From contig VWZW01006289.1 of the NCBI GenBank assembly GCA_013397115.1, positions 1,855,650-1,919,649 of the forward strand: a stretch of 64,000 bases of DNA, in the 5' to 3' direction. Shown here piece by piece: positions 13,101-26,568 of this stretch (its first letter is position 1; each line of letters begins with the position of its first letter). The stretch is from Edolisoma coerulescens. Its lineage: Eukaryota > Chordata > Aves > Passeriformes > Campephagidae. The notes below the pieces were generated by a model. It was given only the letters and a program-made list of their open reading frames with translations. It was not told where the DNA came from and ran no database searches. Made by a program: the position numbers and the translations under genes.

Positions 13101-14348
13101 TCACAATGCTTCCAGTCTTTTTTCACTGGAATAACTGCTCACACAAGGCAGGCAGCTCTGCATTCACTGCTCTGGCCACGACATGGGCCAGCACTGCTCT
13201 GGTCTGCTCTCCCTGCTGTTGAGATGTCTCTTCATTTGCTCATTCACTCGCAATTCTACAGATGCACAAATATCTCACTTCCAAATCAGGGCGTGAATCA
13301 TTTGCACTCTAACGTTGATGGACATTGATTTGCTGCATTAAAGTAGCATTCCCATTCCTTTCTTACCAGATACTTCACAGACTTGCTAAATTTTGCTAAA
13401 TGAATACTTCTTCTTAAAAATGTAACGTAACTGTGAATTTCCCCTGCTACTTGAAACTCATAGTTTTTCAAGACAGACCCTTAACTGCGACAAGGTAGAG
13501 AAATCATCATGAATTTTATGATAGGCTCCAAACAGAGTTCTCATGTCAAGGCTTGGTTCAACAGTTCCTGAACAAGAGGCCTGTGTGAGAGCCTTGTAGG
13601 ACAATAGGAGGTCCTGCCTTCCTGATGTTTGAACTTTCTGCCCTGCTCCCAGGGAAAGACAGTGCTCACCACATTTTGTGAGCTTTTTAAGTCAGCAAGA
13701 ACTAATAAAGTCTTCTGTAATTTTGAGTTAAGTAATTGACTCTGTTAATTTCAGAAAACTCTACACAAAGGCTCTGTGCACCCACCTGTATGTATTTCCC
13801 ATTAAAAGGTCCCTAACTCTTAAAGAATTAGGTGGAAATGGAGTATTAACCTTAACACTGGAAATACTGATACGAAATAAGACTGAAGAGTAAGCCCTGG
13901 ACACGGGTTAAGGAGTCCAACCATGAAGTCTCTAGAGCAGGTGTTAGGGAGTAGGTAGAGGAAACAAACAGGGGCATTTGCCGGGGCTCTGTCCCTACCT
14001 CGTAAAAATTCAAGTGGAAGATCCAGTGTTTGGATCCTCTCACAGCAGGCTGGTGAGTATCCAAGAGGTACAGCTAATCCAGATTCTGTTACAGGGGCAT
14101 ATTTTCACACTGTCCTCATAACTGGTAGCTTTATAATCCTCCGGCCTTGGTAAAAGCTCCAGGGGAACCCTCTGGAGTTTAGCCACCTTCATTTGCTGTA
14201 GTCACAGGGGTAACTTCTGGCCTGAATACTTGCAGCTGAGGCACTGCGTAGTTCTCCAAGCAGAGGCGCAAAGTATGTTGTACTTTAACCTGAAGACCTG
14301 AGATATACGTAAAAATTGCACATTCATTTGGGGAAAATGCATTCAAAG
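1171..14348. other. Long AT-rich stretch without recognisable genes or young repeats
   Basis: About 13 kb with low CpG content and only short, scattered open frames, none with a recognisable domain. It holds short T and A runs, a threefold GATGTTTTGG-type direct repeat near 10400-10430 and a pyrimidine-rich stretch near 8751-8830. Two minus-strand segments with splice-like borders (4390-4455 and 7421-7534) are treated as findings. Otherwise nothing distinctive is visible. Confidence 0.5.
10400..10430. repeat. Short direct repeat, unit GATGTTTTGG
   Basis: Three nearly adjacent copies of a roughly 10-bp unit: GATGTTTTGG, GATGTTTTGG and a GATGTTTTAT variant. It is a simple local duplication with no evident function. 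Confidence 0.7.
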
Positions 14349-14499
14349 GGGCTGGGAAATCTCTGTCTTTGGAGGTTTTCAGAAATCAACCTGATGAATC
14401 CCTGAGCAACCTGCTCTGGGCCTGGTCCAGGCAGTAGGTGGGACTAGAAACCTCCAAATGTTCCTTCTGATGTAAATTTTTCTATGGTTTTATGACCCT
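14349..14499 (+). mobile_element. CR1 LINE 3' end, old and 5'-truncated
   Basis: The stretch matches the 3' untranslated end of CR1 retrotransposons in plus orientation. Diagnostic blocks are CTTTGGAGGTTTTCAGAAATC, CCTGAGCAACCTGCTCTGGG and GGACTAGAAACCTCCAAATG, followed by a degraded tail (TTTTCTATGGTTTTATGACC) standing for the CR1 terminal ATTCTATG repeat. It lacks all coding sequence, as usual for 5'-truncated CR1 copies. Its divergence from the usual motif suggests an old insertion. Confidence 0.85.
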
Positions 14500-17430
14500 A
14501 TAGCTCTTGTATTTTGCGGACTAAGGTTCTTTGTAGTTTTCCATTAAGGCCATTTCAGCTCATAAGCTCTGATGTAATGAGACGTGCTACATGTGCCACA
14601 TTGCTCAGGCCAGCAGTCCCAGCCTCAGTACTCGCACAGAAGAACCACCTATTGCCTTTTAACAAGACATTGTAAAACATGTGAATACCTGCCTTCCAAA
14701 TAGCATTGGCCATAGCAGCAGCAGCAATCTGATATGGTTTCAAAGTGCAACACCCAGACAACCTGGATCTTAAGAACCCTTTCCCAGAAAGGAATCTTTT
14801 CCCAAGAAGTGGTCTGAGCCAGTGTGGGGTCAGTGACCAGGGAGTCCTGCCAAGTCATGCTCCGCTTGGTAACACAGACTCCGTGTGGGTCACACGTCCC
14901 GCTGGCTCGTGCCACAACCCTGGCCACGGTCCCTCCTTCTGTCCGTCACTCAGCAGCTCTTGGGCAGCCAGCACAGAGTGTACAGGAGGGGCACGCAGAG
15001 GCTGTAAAAAAAATCCGTCATAAAAATAACTCAGGAGACTCCTCACACCAAAGCTGGAAATAGCAGAGAAAACACCTCCCATGCTGGTTCAGGGGTGGCT
15101 GCACGGTGGGCAGGAACCTCTCCTTGAGCTACAGCTCCCAGTTGTCAGTTTGCATTTAGACCGAGCCACTGCAGGCTCCCGGAGCTGTGAGTGTTCCCTC
15201 AGAGGCACCACACGTTTCCTAACGGTGTAACAAGGTGATCCCGTCAGCCATTTAATGTTCACAGCGAGCAGCATGGGAAACAAGCATCACCATGTGCTTC
15301 CTACCAGAGACGAGCTGCTGAGGTGGAAGGAGATGGTTAGATTTTGTGTCGCCCCGAGACGATACGAAAAGCCTGATGGAGAAGTCCTGGGAGGGAAGAA
15401 GAAAGGAGATGCAGAGTCTTGTCCGATTTGTTTTACCGCATTTATTGAGAAACAAGTGTTTCTGCTGAAATTCAGAATCTGCTCTAAATAGAAAACAGGT
15501 GTCATCTTTAAATGTACTTTCCAGTTCAACCTTGTGGAGCCCAGGAGAAACACTATAATTTTTTTATAACTTACATGAGAGAAGACAGAGTGGGCGGGGA
15601 GGGAGCGTTGAGGAATCAGGGCAGGAGGCATATAAAAATTTGTATGTGGTTTACAAGGAAGAAGAATGTGCTAAAAGGGGTTTTTTTTCCTCTTTTTAAC
15701 CCCATAACAGGTTAGGGATAATGTTACTGGCTATGGATTTTACCAGAGGAGTGAAAGAATGCATTCCTAAGCCCAGGTTTTTTAATGTAGTTTCAGAAAA
15801 TCTATCAAAGTGCCAGGGTGTCTGATTATTCAGCCCCTGCCTTGGCGTCATACAACACAAATGAGTGCCACACAGCATGGGCTGAAGATTCACAGAGAAA
15901 AAGCTGTTGGAGTTTGATAATGTTTTGGATCTCAAAGAAATCTAAAAATACCAAATACAGCCGACAAATACAGCCAACACATGTGCAGTGCTTTAGCAAG
16001 CCGAACATCTGGGACTATTTCAAACGCTCCCCTTTTGTGTTGCTTATTATGCTACCAGAGAGCAGCAAAGTGCAAATAAAAACTTAGCAGATTTTTGCAC
16101 TGCTTCTAAGTTCAGCTACAAAGACATTAAAAACAATAATGGGGAAAATTAATATATGCCCCCATTTATTCTAGTCTTAGAGGATACTTATATGTGCTGT
16201 GCTGCATCCCTCTCTAGTTTTCTGGATTACTATATTGTGGATGTTTATGCACATTTTAAATGTGTACATCAGTATTTCCCTTATGGTGTGGTTTAAGTGA
16301 AACTTGCAAACTCTTTAACTGAGTTTGCAAACTCTAAATGAACTTCACATGACCAGGTAGAAATAATAATCATGTCACTTACCATTCAAAGACATGACTT
16401 CTGTTGACACAGTATGTTTTATACTGTGATGTCAATGCAAAAAGTTTTCTTGTAAGTCAAAATTGGCAAAATAAAGATCCAGGTCCAAAATAAATAAGGC
16501 AGTTTTGCTTTTCCATGGAAGTAGTTTTGCTATGACTTCAGTGAGATGAGGATTTCACTCAGTCGTTTCATTTTTGCTCATTGATTTATATTACACAATC
16601 TTTTTTTAATAAGATTACTTAAGGGAATAACCACAACTGCATGTCTCTGGGTGTCATGCATGCTTAACTGATAGGGGCCAAAGGTATACCATCTGCACAA
16701 GGCTGCTTGTAAGTCGAGACAAGTAGCATCATTTGGGAATTTTGTGGATCAAACAATAAGTTTCCCAGATACATGCATATTAGAAGCTTTTGTCAGAAAG
16801 GAATAGGATTTTGCCAGGATGGAACAGCAACAGGGGACAAAGGGTGTAAAATGGCAGCAGCCAAGGCCAGAATCTGTTTAAGGAGTTCATCCAAAATGAA
16901 GGGGGAAAAAGCCTTTTTTTTTTTTTTAAGTATCTTTCAGACTGTTCAGCCACATGTCTGAGATTTAAAAAAAGAAGACATCGATATAGGCTCTATGGTA
17001 AACAATGCAATTTAGGAAAGAAAAACAGGGATGCTATCAGCTAACTGAATGGATCTTTTCTCTGGACTGTGTTTTACTGCACATCCTCAGATGGGCAGTT
17101 AGCACTATCTCCTGGAAAATAAACTTCAAATAAACTTATGGAATTACAACCCAGAGTAGCACAAGATCAGCACAAGTTCACACTTTGTTGGGCTGTAAGC
17201 ACACACAGAGCTATGAAGGCCAACCAAAGATCTTCTGGATGGACTCTGCTATCTGTTTCCACAAAGAAATTGCTTCAAACATCAGAGGGAGGAAGACAAG
17301 GTAAAAGCATGGAAGAGTATCCTGTTTATCAAGACCTTTGACTTCCATAAGGCCCAAGAGGTGTAAGAAATGCCACCATCTTGTAAAGTGAAACTGAACC
17401 ATATTGGGCAAAACCGTACCAGAGAATATT
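14500..17430. other. Unannotated interval between two CR1 fragments
   Basis: No gene or clear repeat recognised. The part near 14840-15400 is somewhat richer in CpG and has overlapping open frames of 60-114 codons on both strands, none with a recognisable domain. A T-run lies at about 16914-16927. Confidence 0.45.
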
Positions 17431-17714
17431 GGCCGTATAAACTCACTGGCTCATCTTTCAGCACATGGTGACAGCCTGCTCATATGCCTCTAGGATTTCC
17501 TTCTTGAAGAATGTCCAGCCTCCCTGGACACCTTTGCCCTTCAGGACTGCCTCCCAAGGGACTCTGACAACTGGCCATATAAACTTGCTGGCTTGTCTTT
17601 CGGCACGTGGGGATGGTCTGCTTGTACATCGCTAGGATTTCCTTCTTGAAGAATGTCCAGCCTCTCTGGGCACCATTGCCCTTCAGGACTGCCTCCCAAG
17701 GCACTCTGACAACT
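17431..17714. repeat. 142-bp tandem duplication inside the CR1 fragment
   Basis: Two consecutive 142-bp units, 17431-17572 and 17573-17714. Each begins GGCC(G/A)TATAAAC and ends CACTCTGACAACT or GGACTCTGACAACT, and GGCCT follows again at 17715. By eye the copies differ at about 21 positions (about 85% identity). Differences cluster in the first half, while the block reading AGGATTTCCTTCTTGAAGAA onward is almost identical. The unit is not a multiple of three, so the second copy lies out of frame with the first. Confidence 0.9.
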
Positions 17715-18260
17715 GGCCTCCTAAAAACAATCTGCACTCCAGAAGCACAAGGTGACAGTTCTGCTGGCCACCCTCCTTACTTCTCCAAGAAGTAGGGTCA
17801 GTATCATTCTGTGATCACTTTGCCCAAGGTGGCCTCTGACCATCAGAGCACTCACCAGACCATCTCTGTTCACAAACAACAGGTCCAGTGGATGCCTGTC
17901 CTCCTTGGCTCCCTCACCATCAGTGTCAGAAAGTTATCTTCCACACACTCCAGGAGCCTCCTGGACTGTTTCCTCTCTGCTGTATTGTATTTCCTGAAGA
18001 CATATGGCATGTTGGAATCCCCCACAAGAACAAGGGCCAGTGATTGGGAGACTTCTCCCAGCTGTTTACGGAATATTTCATCTGCCTCCTCATCCTATCT
18101 GGATGGTCTGTAACAGACTCCCACCAGGGTATGTGTCCTGTTGGCCTTACCTCTCACTCTTACTATAAAACACTCAACCATATTGTCACCATCACTAAGC
18201 TCCAGACAATCAAAACACTTCCATCTGACTGGGATGGACTTTCCAATTGTATTTGCCACC
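17431..18260 (-). mobile_element. Internal CR1 LINE fragment with endonuclease-domain coding remnant
   Basis: Read on the minus strand, this segment encodes a decayed piece of CR1 ORF2. Recognisable motifs in order are CLELSDGD, RGKAN, LVGVCYRPS, DEEADEIF, LGEVSQSLALVLVGDSN, YNTAERKQSRR, LECVEDNFLT and, in a second part, VPWEAVLKGNGAQRGWTFFK. These belong to the apurinic-endonuclease-like domain and the linker to the reverse transcriptase; YRP and GD(F/S)N are the conserved catalytic-region motifs. The copy is dead: an in-frame TAG follows the YRPSR motif, and later frameshifts break the reading frame. It is unusual in lacking both the 5' part and the CR1 3' tail. Its 3' end lies within a 142-bp tandem duplication (17431-17714). 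The outer border near 18260 is approximate. Confidence 0.92.
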
Positions 18261-19574
18261 TATTTATTTAAGAATTTTAATTGGGTAGTCACCAAACAGT
18301 AACTGGTTAGAAAAGTCACTAATAGTTTTATAATAGCATGTTCCTTACCATGGTGCCCGTGGGCACTATATACAATAGTTATTTTGCACCACAGCCACCA
18401 GCACCTACCAGAACCACAGAACTCCTCCTGCCATCAAAAGTGAGGAGGCTCTGTAAAGCTGTTAGGACCAGCCTCAAAGCATACATTGGGTATTGCATCC
18501 TCAGACACTAAACAGTGGCCATGGAGTCATCGTTTTGCTTTCTCAGTCCCTTTCCCTAAAATGAAAATAGAAATAAACAAACAACCTTTTACTTTCTTAC
18601 CCTTCTGCCCCCAGTAAAGACATCAAAGTGGGATCAGCACAGAACTAAGGAATAAATGAAATGGAATATTTTGGGGGGAGCAGGTGTTCCACTTCCAGAT
18701 CATTTTTAAAACCTGAATAGGGAGAGTTACAGGCAGGCTGCATAACCTGAAGAATGGGCAGATCATAGGATTTGTAATTAGAGTGAGTACATGGTGCTTC
18801 CTCACTGGGGAAAAAAAAAGAGATGAGCAGCTGTCTCAGCAATATTGGAGTCAGCGAGGACTCCCAATGAAATCAGATACTCATCTGCAGAGAGAGCAAG
18901 TACCGTACATCCATCAGGCAGGCATGTGTCACAGCTAGTTGAAGAGAAATGGCTTCTAGAAAGTTAAGCTTCCTCTGAAACCTCAGTACATCTATTAATA
19001 AGGGAGAATGAAAAGAAGGCTAGAAAATAAACTAGAAATACAAGCAGTAGTCACCTGAGGCTGCACATGATTAACTTCACTAAAGCACATTACATGCCTC
19101 TACAAGGAGAAAAATTCAAAGAAATACTTTATTGCATTAGCTAATGGTAAAAATAAACTAGCGTGGCTTACATACTTATGTGTAACAATTTCAAGACTTG
19201 AACAATTATTTGAAACCTGATTCTGACTTTACACCTGTTCTGTGTTGGATTAACTGCATTTATATTGAGATAAATTTCAATGGAGTTGTGCCCACATCCA
19301 TCAATTTAAACAGAGATGCACCCAAGCTTTTGTCTAAACTCTGAAAAAATACTAGGCCTTGTTTGAAGAACTAAGAGTTCTAAGTTTTATCCTGCACTGT
19401 GCAAATATTATTTTACTGCTGCAAGGCAATGTGTTTAAGATGATCAGTAAAGAAGCCTGGGAGCCAGAATAATAAGCAACACCATTTTCAATAGGTGCTG
19501 ACCTGAGAGGTCTCAGAGAGAGGGAAATTCACACAACTGGGTCTTTTCCCTCTGTTCTGCTGCTAGCACTACAC

Positions 19575-19870
19575 CTCATATCTATTCCGCACAGCAGCTC
19601 AGCTTTGCTCTCACTCCCAGACCCCATCTGCCAGACGTAACCGGTCACCGCCACATCGGCAGCTGTCCCTGTGAGACAGCGGGGACAGCACGTACCTTTC
19701 CCTTGGCACATCCCAGGTGAGACCTGCTGTTATCACTGCTTGGTGAGCGTGGCGGCAGCAAGAGGCACAGACCTCCCTGCTTGCCTCACACGCCCTTTCT
19801 CTTCCTGTTTACTGAAGTCTCGTCGCTGTTTCGAGCTATGACTCGCGGGTCCCCTTTGCTGCCTCCTAAG
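19575..19870. other. CpG-rich patch in CpG-poor surroundings
   Basis: Around fifteen CpG dinucleotides fall within some 300 bp, for example in GACGTAACCGGTCACCGCC, CATCGGCAG and TCTCGTCGCTGTTTCGAGC, while neighbouring kilobases have very few. This could be a small CpG island, an old GC-rich insertion or an enhancer-like element. I see no first exon or TATA box that would make it a gene promoter. Confidence 0.45.
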
Positions 19871-22800
19871 TGGGTCCCATAACATGCCAACAGCTGCATC
19901 CACCTTGTGAAGTCACAGCGTGGGCACCAGGGGCAGAGGTGCTAAGAGGTACTTGGGGCCACTCTGCTGGGTTTCCTTTGAACCCAAGCAAAGCTGCCAT
20001 CAGTGAGCAGCAAAGATGAAAATCTCAACCCCTCAACCCTCTCTTTTTTTAACCACAGAGAGCATTTATTGTGTCTGTGTTTCCATAATGTTTCTAAACA
20101 ATATTATGACCTGAAAGTGAAACAGAATTAAGTTGAATCTAATTTAACAGTGCTTTAAAAACAGGTAATTGGCAAAGCAGACTAGCAAAATTACATGCCT
20201 GCAGGATGAGGTGCCTTTATTTCTCCTCAGTGGGGGAACAGGCTTCCATGGCAATACCATGCCTCTGTCTTCCTCTTGCAGGCAGGAGAACAAGAGAAGT
20301 AATAGCATCAGGAAAATGTTATTCTTCCTTTGGCTTGTAACAGGCAGTGCTTCCCAGGCAATTGAAATTGGTACCGTTCTGCGACAGTCAGATAGCAATT
20401 AATCTGCTCTCCCTACACAGCTAGATCCAGTGGGGCTTCCATCTGTCCACCCTAAAACTCATGGCGGGCTGGGATCTGTGCAGAGATAAGCCTTTCTCAC
20501 TGTTCCTGCTCACACAGACGGCATGGCTGCAAAGCCTTGTGCAGCAAAGAGGGTGAATGGGCCATTGTAGCCCAGCCCTGCCTTTCTCTGTCCTGGGAAT
20601 GGAGGACTTTGTCAGCAGGACTGTGCCAAAGGGCTTGGCACACTCTCCCTTTGATTGCATAATGCCACTGTTTAGAAACGGGTGCAGGGACATAAGCTAG
20701 GCCCAAAGGCAGAAAACTGCCAGCACTGCCAGCACGTGTCCTGGGTACAAACTCTTCCACCTGAAGCACAGGTGACAATACACTGAAACACTGTACACAT
20801 ACAAAAAACCCCTCAGTGACAATTTGTATCCTTTCTGAGAATGTCTAGATTTACAACCTAGTAAAACTACTGCACTTCTGGAAGAGAGTCAGGAGGGTGG
20901 GCTTGGGTCCAAGGACAAAGGATTTGCCCCACATGTTAGCCGTGGGAAAGCTTGGTGTTTCACCAAAGCCAGCAGCCCTGTGGGGTGACCCATCTCATGG
21001 GGATTGCTTCTCCGAGGGCTGAGTGAGCCACACTTGTAAAGGTGACCTTTTCTCACTTGCCATGACTGTTTCAGTTCAGATATCTGATTTTCTATGGCTC
21101 AGACTAGGGGAGGTGGACTCTTCCCTTTCTTCTGCTTGAATCCAAGCTTCTACAGTAAACTTTCCTTTCTTTCACTGATAGTTTTTGACCAAATCAGAAT
21201 TTTTGGTCTCAATTTGATAAGCTGGCATGGCCTGGTAGCAGAATTTTTTCAGGGCTTTTTTGCTAGTAGTTCTTTTTAACGGTTTGAATTAATAATATGT
21301 TATGAATTTACACTGCATGTCAAATTTTAGGCATATGTGTTTCCAGCAGAACAAACACTCTGAATTTCCCAGGCAGACAGCTGTCATCTCACAGGTCCAG
21401 CCATGTAGTCCACCCAGCCCTAGCAGCAGGCACAGTTACAACGCCCCAAAGCAGCAGAATTTTTTTGTTAGCACAATGCAACAACTTTACTTCTAATGAT
21501 CTTGTAATGCTGTTCTCTAATTGAATTTTTAATTTCTTTTATAGTATTCAATCCTGCAAACTGCTAAGTTATATACTCAAAGAAGCTGCAAGATGAGCTT
21601 ATAAAGTTTTCTACATTTGCCTGTTTGTTTTATAAAAAGAGTGTATAATGGCATATGTTCTTTGAACCAGTGCTTAGCAATTGAAGTTGTTTGCTAATAA
21701 AAGTTTGTTGGTTTCATAATACACACAGAAATGTGTAACTGGGCTATTCAAGCAAACTTAAACTCCTACTTCAAGCTGATTGTTTGTGTTCCTTACTTCA
21801 TCTGTAATTCATTGCAGAATATTTTACAAAATAAACTTGACATATATGAAGCTACAAAAAATGCTATTAATATTTAATTAATAACTAAAAGACTCATTGC
21901 ACAATTAAGAATTTTTAAAATCACCTGTATGAAATATCATAAAGATACTGCACAGACAAGTTATCGTGCCTGTGTTGATAGACTTTCTAACAGGAATGGG
22001 TTTTGACAATAAAAGCACTTACTGCAGCGCTGGCTTTATCAGCATGGTAGTCTTGCAAAATAAAAGGATGCAGAATCTTAACCTACAAGACAAAGCCAGG
22101 CTGAGAAGACACTGTCAAGTGAGTTTGCATTAAAAATCCAGTTGAAAGAAAAGGCTTCTAGTGAGACATTGCAATGGGGGGGAACACCTCCATACATCAA
22201 TCAAGTGAGGGTTTGTTCCTTTGTCCAACAAGAAGAGGGCATATTGCAGAAGCACACTGCATAGTCAGCTGAAGGAAAGCCACTAGTCTGTCTTTTTCTG
22301 GATGAATAATTAACATGCAGTTAATTAAAAGGAAAAATGTATGCTAATGCATTCAAGTGAAGTTTTTAGCTACTCCTATATATGTTTTAGAAATCGAATG
22401 TGTGCAAAACAACTTATTTTGCAGGAAAAGGGTACTAGTTGAAAACATCAGCTGTGCTTAAATATAATGCCCATTATATATTATCATTTCGTGACTAGAG
22501 AAAACTTGTAGTTGCAGAAAGTGTATTACAAAAATTCTGTATCCTCCTGCACTGAGTTACATAAAAGTGAGCAGAATCCAATTGAAATTCAATTAAAAAT
22601 GAGATAAAGCAGAAGCATAGACCTCGCTTATATATGGGACTTCCTCCAGCTTCATCCTTTGCATTGTCAAAACTCAAACAGACGGAGCAGAAGGAGTGCA
22701 TTCAGTTCTGAAACTGAAGCCAGAACAACAAGCAGAAGATCCAGGCAATCTGCTGTGTTCCTCACAAGGAGAATTTACAAATAGTGGGAATGTTTTTAAT

Positions 22801-23412
22801 TGTCCGTCTCTCACAAAAAGAAAGGAAAATAGCCTAATGGCAACACAAAGTTTTAAAGTCAGACACATCTAGGAGTATTGTGTTAATAGTCTGTATACAA
22901 ACAACAGGTGTAAAAGTTCAAGCACCAAAAACTAACATACTGTAAGCTCAGGAGGGGAATTAAAAGGAGAATCAAACTGAGAGAAATACTGGGGCAGATC
23001 TACTTCTGTCAGTATTGAGTGATATGGTATGAGTTGTATCAGCCCTTCTTGTTCACCCTTCTTCCCTACCACCTCCAAGGCAGATCCTACCACACATTTA
23101 CCTATGGCCTGTGCAAGTATTGTCTATTTGATATGTGTTGTTAATAGGCACATTAACTGCGTTGCACGCATGCTTTCAGTGTGTGTGTTTCATCAGGCAG
23201 CTGTGAACCTCTCTGTCTTCCTGCATAGGTGGGCCAGGCCTTCAAACTTTACAAAATAAAGTGGCTATCTGAAATCTGATTCAGTAGTCCATGGTGCCTG
23301 TAAACTGTTTTCTCTCCCTGCTGGCAATCAGTGCAATTCCCCTTCTCCTTACCAGGTGTAACCCAATTAACCCAATGCCGCACTGTCTGTGGGGATAGGG
23401 TAAGTTTCTACC

Positions 23413-23462
23413 CTTTGCAGATGTGTTGGGTTTTGCAGATGTGTTGGGGTTTGCAGCTGTGC
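23413..23462. repeat. 18-19-bp tandem repeat
   Basis: Three consecutive starts of TTTGCAG(A/C)TGTG at 23413, 23432 and 23450, the first two followed by TTGGG. It is a small minisatellite-like duplication. Confidence 0.75.
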
Positions 23463-26400
23463 TCAGAACAAGCCTCCATGTTGCAAGCAGGCTCCGAGCC
23501 ACTCCACAGCATCAGAAACGTGGGTGCTGACTGAATTTTGATATGACTGTGGCACTTACCAAGGAATGGGGAAACAAACTTCCCCCCAAACACTATTCTG
23601 GATATTTATTTTGTCACAGCTATGTTCACATAAAATCCACGTGATTCCTGTCTGCTGTGGCATGGGGCAAAGCATATGCAGCTCGCACACATGTGACCTT
23701 TTGTGCCTAAGCAAATGCATATTGAAGAGGGAGCAACTATGAAACCTATATATTTAAATGTGAATATTATAATATCGTCTTCGTAATTATCATTCCCCTT
23801 GCTAGTTTCCAAGATGCTCTGGGAGGATCAAAACACAGCTGCTTCCCTACTGAGAATTTTCACACTTATCCCAGCCCCAGGTTTGTTTCCGTCCCGGCCA
23901 ACAGACGGCTCGGAGCTGCTGGTCCCCGGGCATGGCAGAGCTACGACTGTTGACTGTTACTTTCGAAAGAAGGCTAAAAACTGACAGGCTGTTTGAATAC
24001 AACTAAGGAGGGGAAAGGAAAAGGACTTCACTCAATCCAAATGATGGTCTTGCGAATCTTGACTGTTTTCCTTTAAGCCAACTCCAACTAGCGTTTTTTT
24101 TTTCCTCGTGTCTACAAGAACATCAGCATTTGAAACACCAATGTGGGCTTAAGGAGAAAATGGATTTTCACCATATGAACTGTATGCATAATTTCCAGAT
24201 AGGAAATGGCATGTTACTTTATTCACATACATTCACATTCATTTATTCACATGAAAAATAGTTCATATTCTCAGCTATGATTGACATAAGGTACGAAGAG
24301 GATTTCTTCTGTAAAAAAGCAAACAAATTATGAGGAGTAGGAAGCAATAAGGTTGTTTATTAACACTCTTCTATCTTCACCCTCCTGCCCACCCCATCAC
24401 CCATGAGATGGCATTCCAAATCCTTGACACAAAATGATAATATATAATATCAACCATACGTTCTCTGCCATTCCCATCTGAACCTCCAGCTCTGCAAATG
24501 TAGTCATCTTCTTTCCACAGCGGGAAATAGCAAACACTCATACTTGTGCATTACCTTTATTTGGCACTCAAACCCCTGTGAAGTAGAAATTTTACCATTT
24601 AGCACCATCCCAGCCTCACAAAATACAGCCTTTCAAAGGATAAAGATAAGCCTACGGTGTCTGAACAGATTCAAGACGCTTTACTAGCATTCTCACAAGG
24701 CTCTTGTTTGATTTGCATGATTATTCGGGTGATGGAGGTTAACTACCCTGAGCAACGGGAGGAAATCAAACCATGATCCTACATGCACAAATATGCATAG
24801 ATTGAGGGGTTTTATTTCATTTCCTGCAAGATTACTAGCAATGCCTATAGTAACGCCTATTTTGTTAATTTTAGCTTTTATTACAGCCATCTCCAGGAAA
24901 CAGCAACATTCCCAGAGATAGTCCTTCAGCAGAAAAGAAACTACATTCACAGAATACATTTCTTTTTGCAAATTATTTACCCGAGGCAAAAGTGTTTATC
25001 AGCCTTTCTAATTTGGTGGCATAGTACAGCTCCTGGTGCACGGTGAGCTCAACAATTAACTGGTTGCACTGATGTTCGAGAAAAAATTTTACAAGGAGTG
25101 CTGAACGCAAAGGTAGCTTTCTGCCATTTACATCAAGGGACAATATCGTGCTCATTTCACTCGTGCAAGTTCTGGCACTGAATTAAACAAGACTGATTTT
25201 TTTTTCCCATGGTTTGGGTCAGAAATCAGGAAGATGAAATTTAATGAAAAATTCAGTCAAAGTAAAAGGTAGTAGTATGTCACAACGATCTCAAAGTTTA
25301 TAAATAACAGCAGGTAACTTCAAAGAATATCGGGTAGCTGTGCTGGACTTGGTGTGAATTCCCTATCACACAAGGCAAGAGGAGGAGGAGAACGATATCT
25401 GATCCTTCAAGGTTCAGTAAACATGGAGCAATTGTAATTAATCTTAAGTGACTCGTGATGCAGTATCACTGTGGCACAGGACTGATGACAGGGAGGTGTT
25501 CCCAGGAGACAGGAGTGAGTAATTTGGTGCCTCGTGGACAGTGCTCAGAGACATGAGAGAAGTCTGACTTAGCAAATGTCAGGGTGCATCTAGAATGACT
25601 TGAGGTGAGCCAATGTCCTGGAGGTGACACCGAGGACAGGATTCCCTCCTGCCTGTTTACTAGCAATAGACACAAAGCACTTTCCCTGGTCTGCCAGTTA
25701 GGGAAAGTTCCTCTCCGACCAGCACTGTCCCTTCCTCTTTGTTTTATAGATTTTTAATTAAACACATCAAACAAACAAAGAACTGTTCACATGTTTATGG
25801 AGCTTGCTAGAAAACTTGCAAAGGTCTGTGCCAGCTGGGTCATTTCTGTGTAGATGCTTATGGCACGGAGGACATGTGTGGTATGTCCTCAAGCATGAAG
25901 CTTCCCAAAGGTATAGAGAAAACAAACATGGGATGGAGGGAGTGGGCTCAGCACTATGTGGGAGCAGCCTGAGGTTGAAATGGCAGTTAAGGGATGCTGT
26001 CCTGCAATGGGAGACACTGGGATTAGGTACTGACAGGGATTTGGTGGTTCATTTCCCCAGATTTTCCTTTAATATGAACTGAAAATTTTTTTGGAGGTAA
26101 ATTTGTGATGCTTGGTAGAACTTAATTAATTAAAGTTGGCCAGATGCCAGGCCATCTAGCTCTGTGATTGTTTCTGCTTTTGTTAGTTGAGGAACATTAG
26201 ACTGGTTCAATACTTCCAGCAGGGGAGTACTGACACACATGCCAGGTGCTTGGAGAGGTGCTGTTTGCAAGAGGGCTCTTCCCAGTGAGTCTGAAATGGA
26301 TCATGAAAAGATTGAGTAGCGTGGGGAATCACTGAGCCACTGGGCATATCCCCTTTCAGAATAAATGCTCTCTATTACTTACAGTCCTAATTGGCATTCT

Positions 26401-26464
26401 GGCTGTTTAACTGTGTGGTTGAGAGAGACCTGATTCTGCCTTCAAACAGCTTTGAGAGTAAATT

Positions 26465-26493
26465 GTGGTGTGGTGTGTGGTGTGGTGTGGTGT
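26465..26493. repeat. GTGTG-type microsatellite
   Basis: A run of GTGGTGTG-like units, an imperfect 5-bp GGTGT repeat, about 75 bp before a TA/TATG microsatellite. Confidence 0.85.
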
Positions 26494-26568
26494 ATTAGCA
26501 TGACAGAATGGGTTTAGGGAGGAAGGGCAGGGAGAAATCAACAAGATGCTCTATCATTCATTAAAAAT

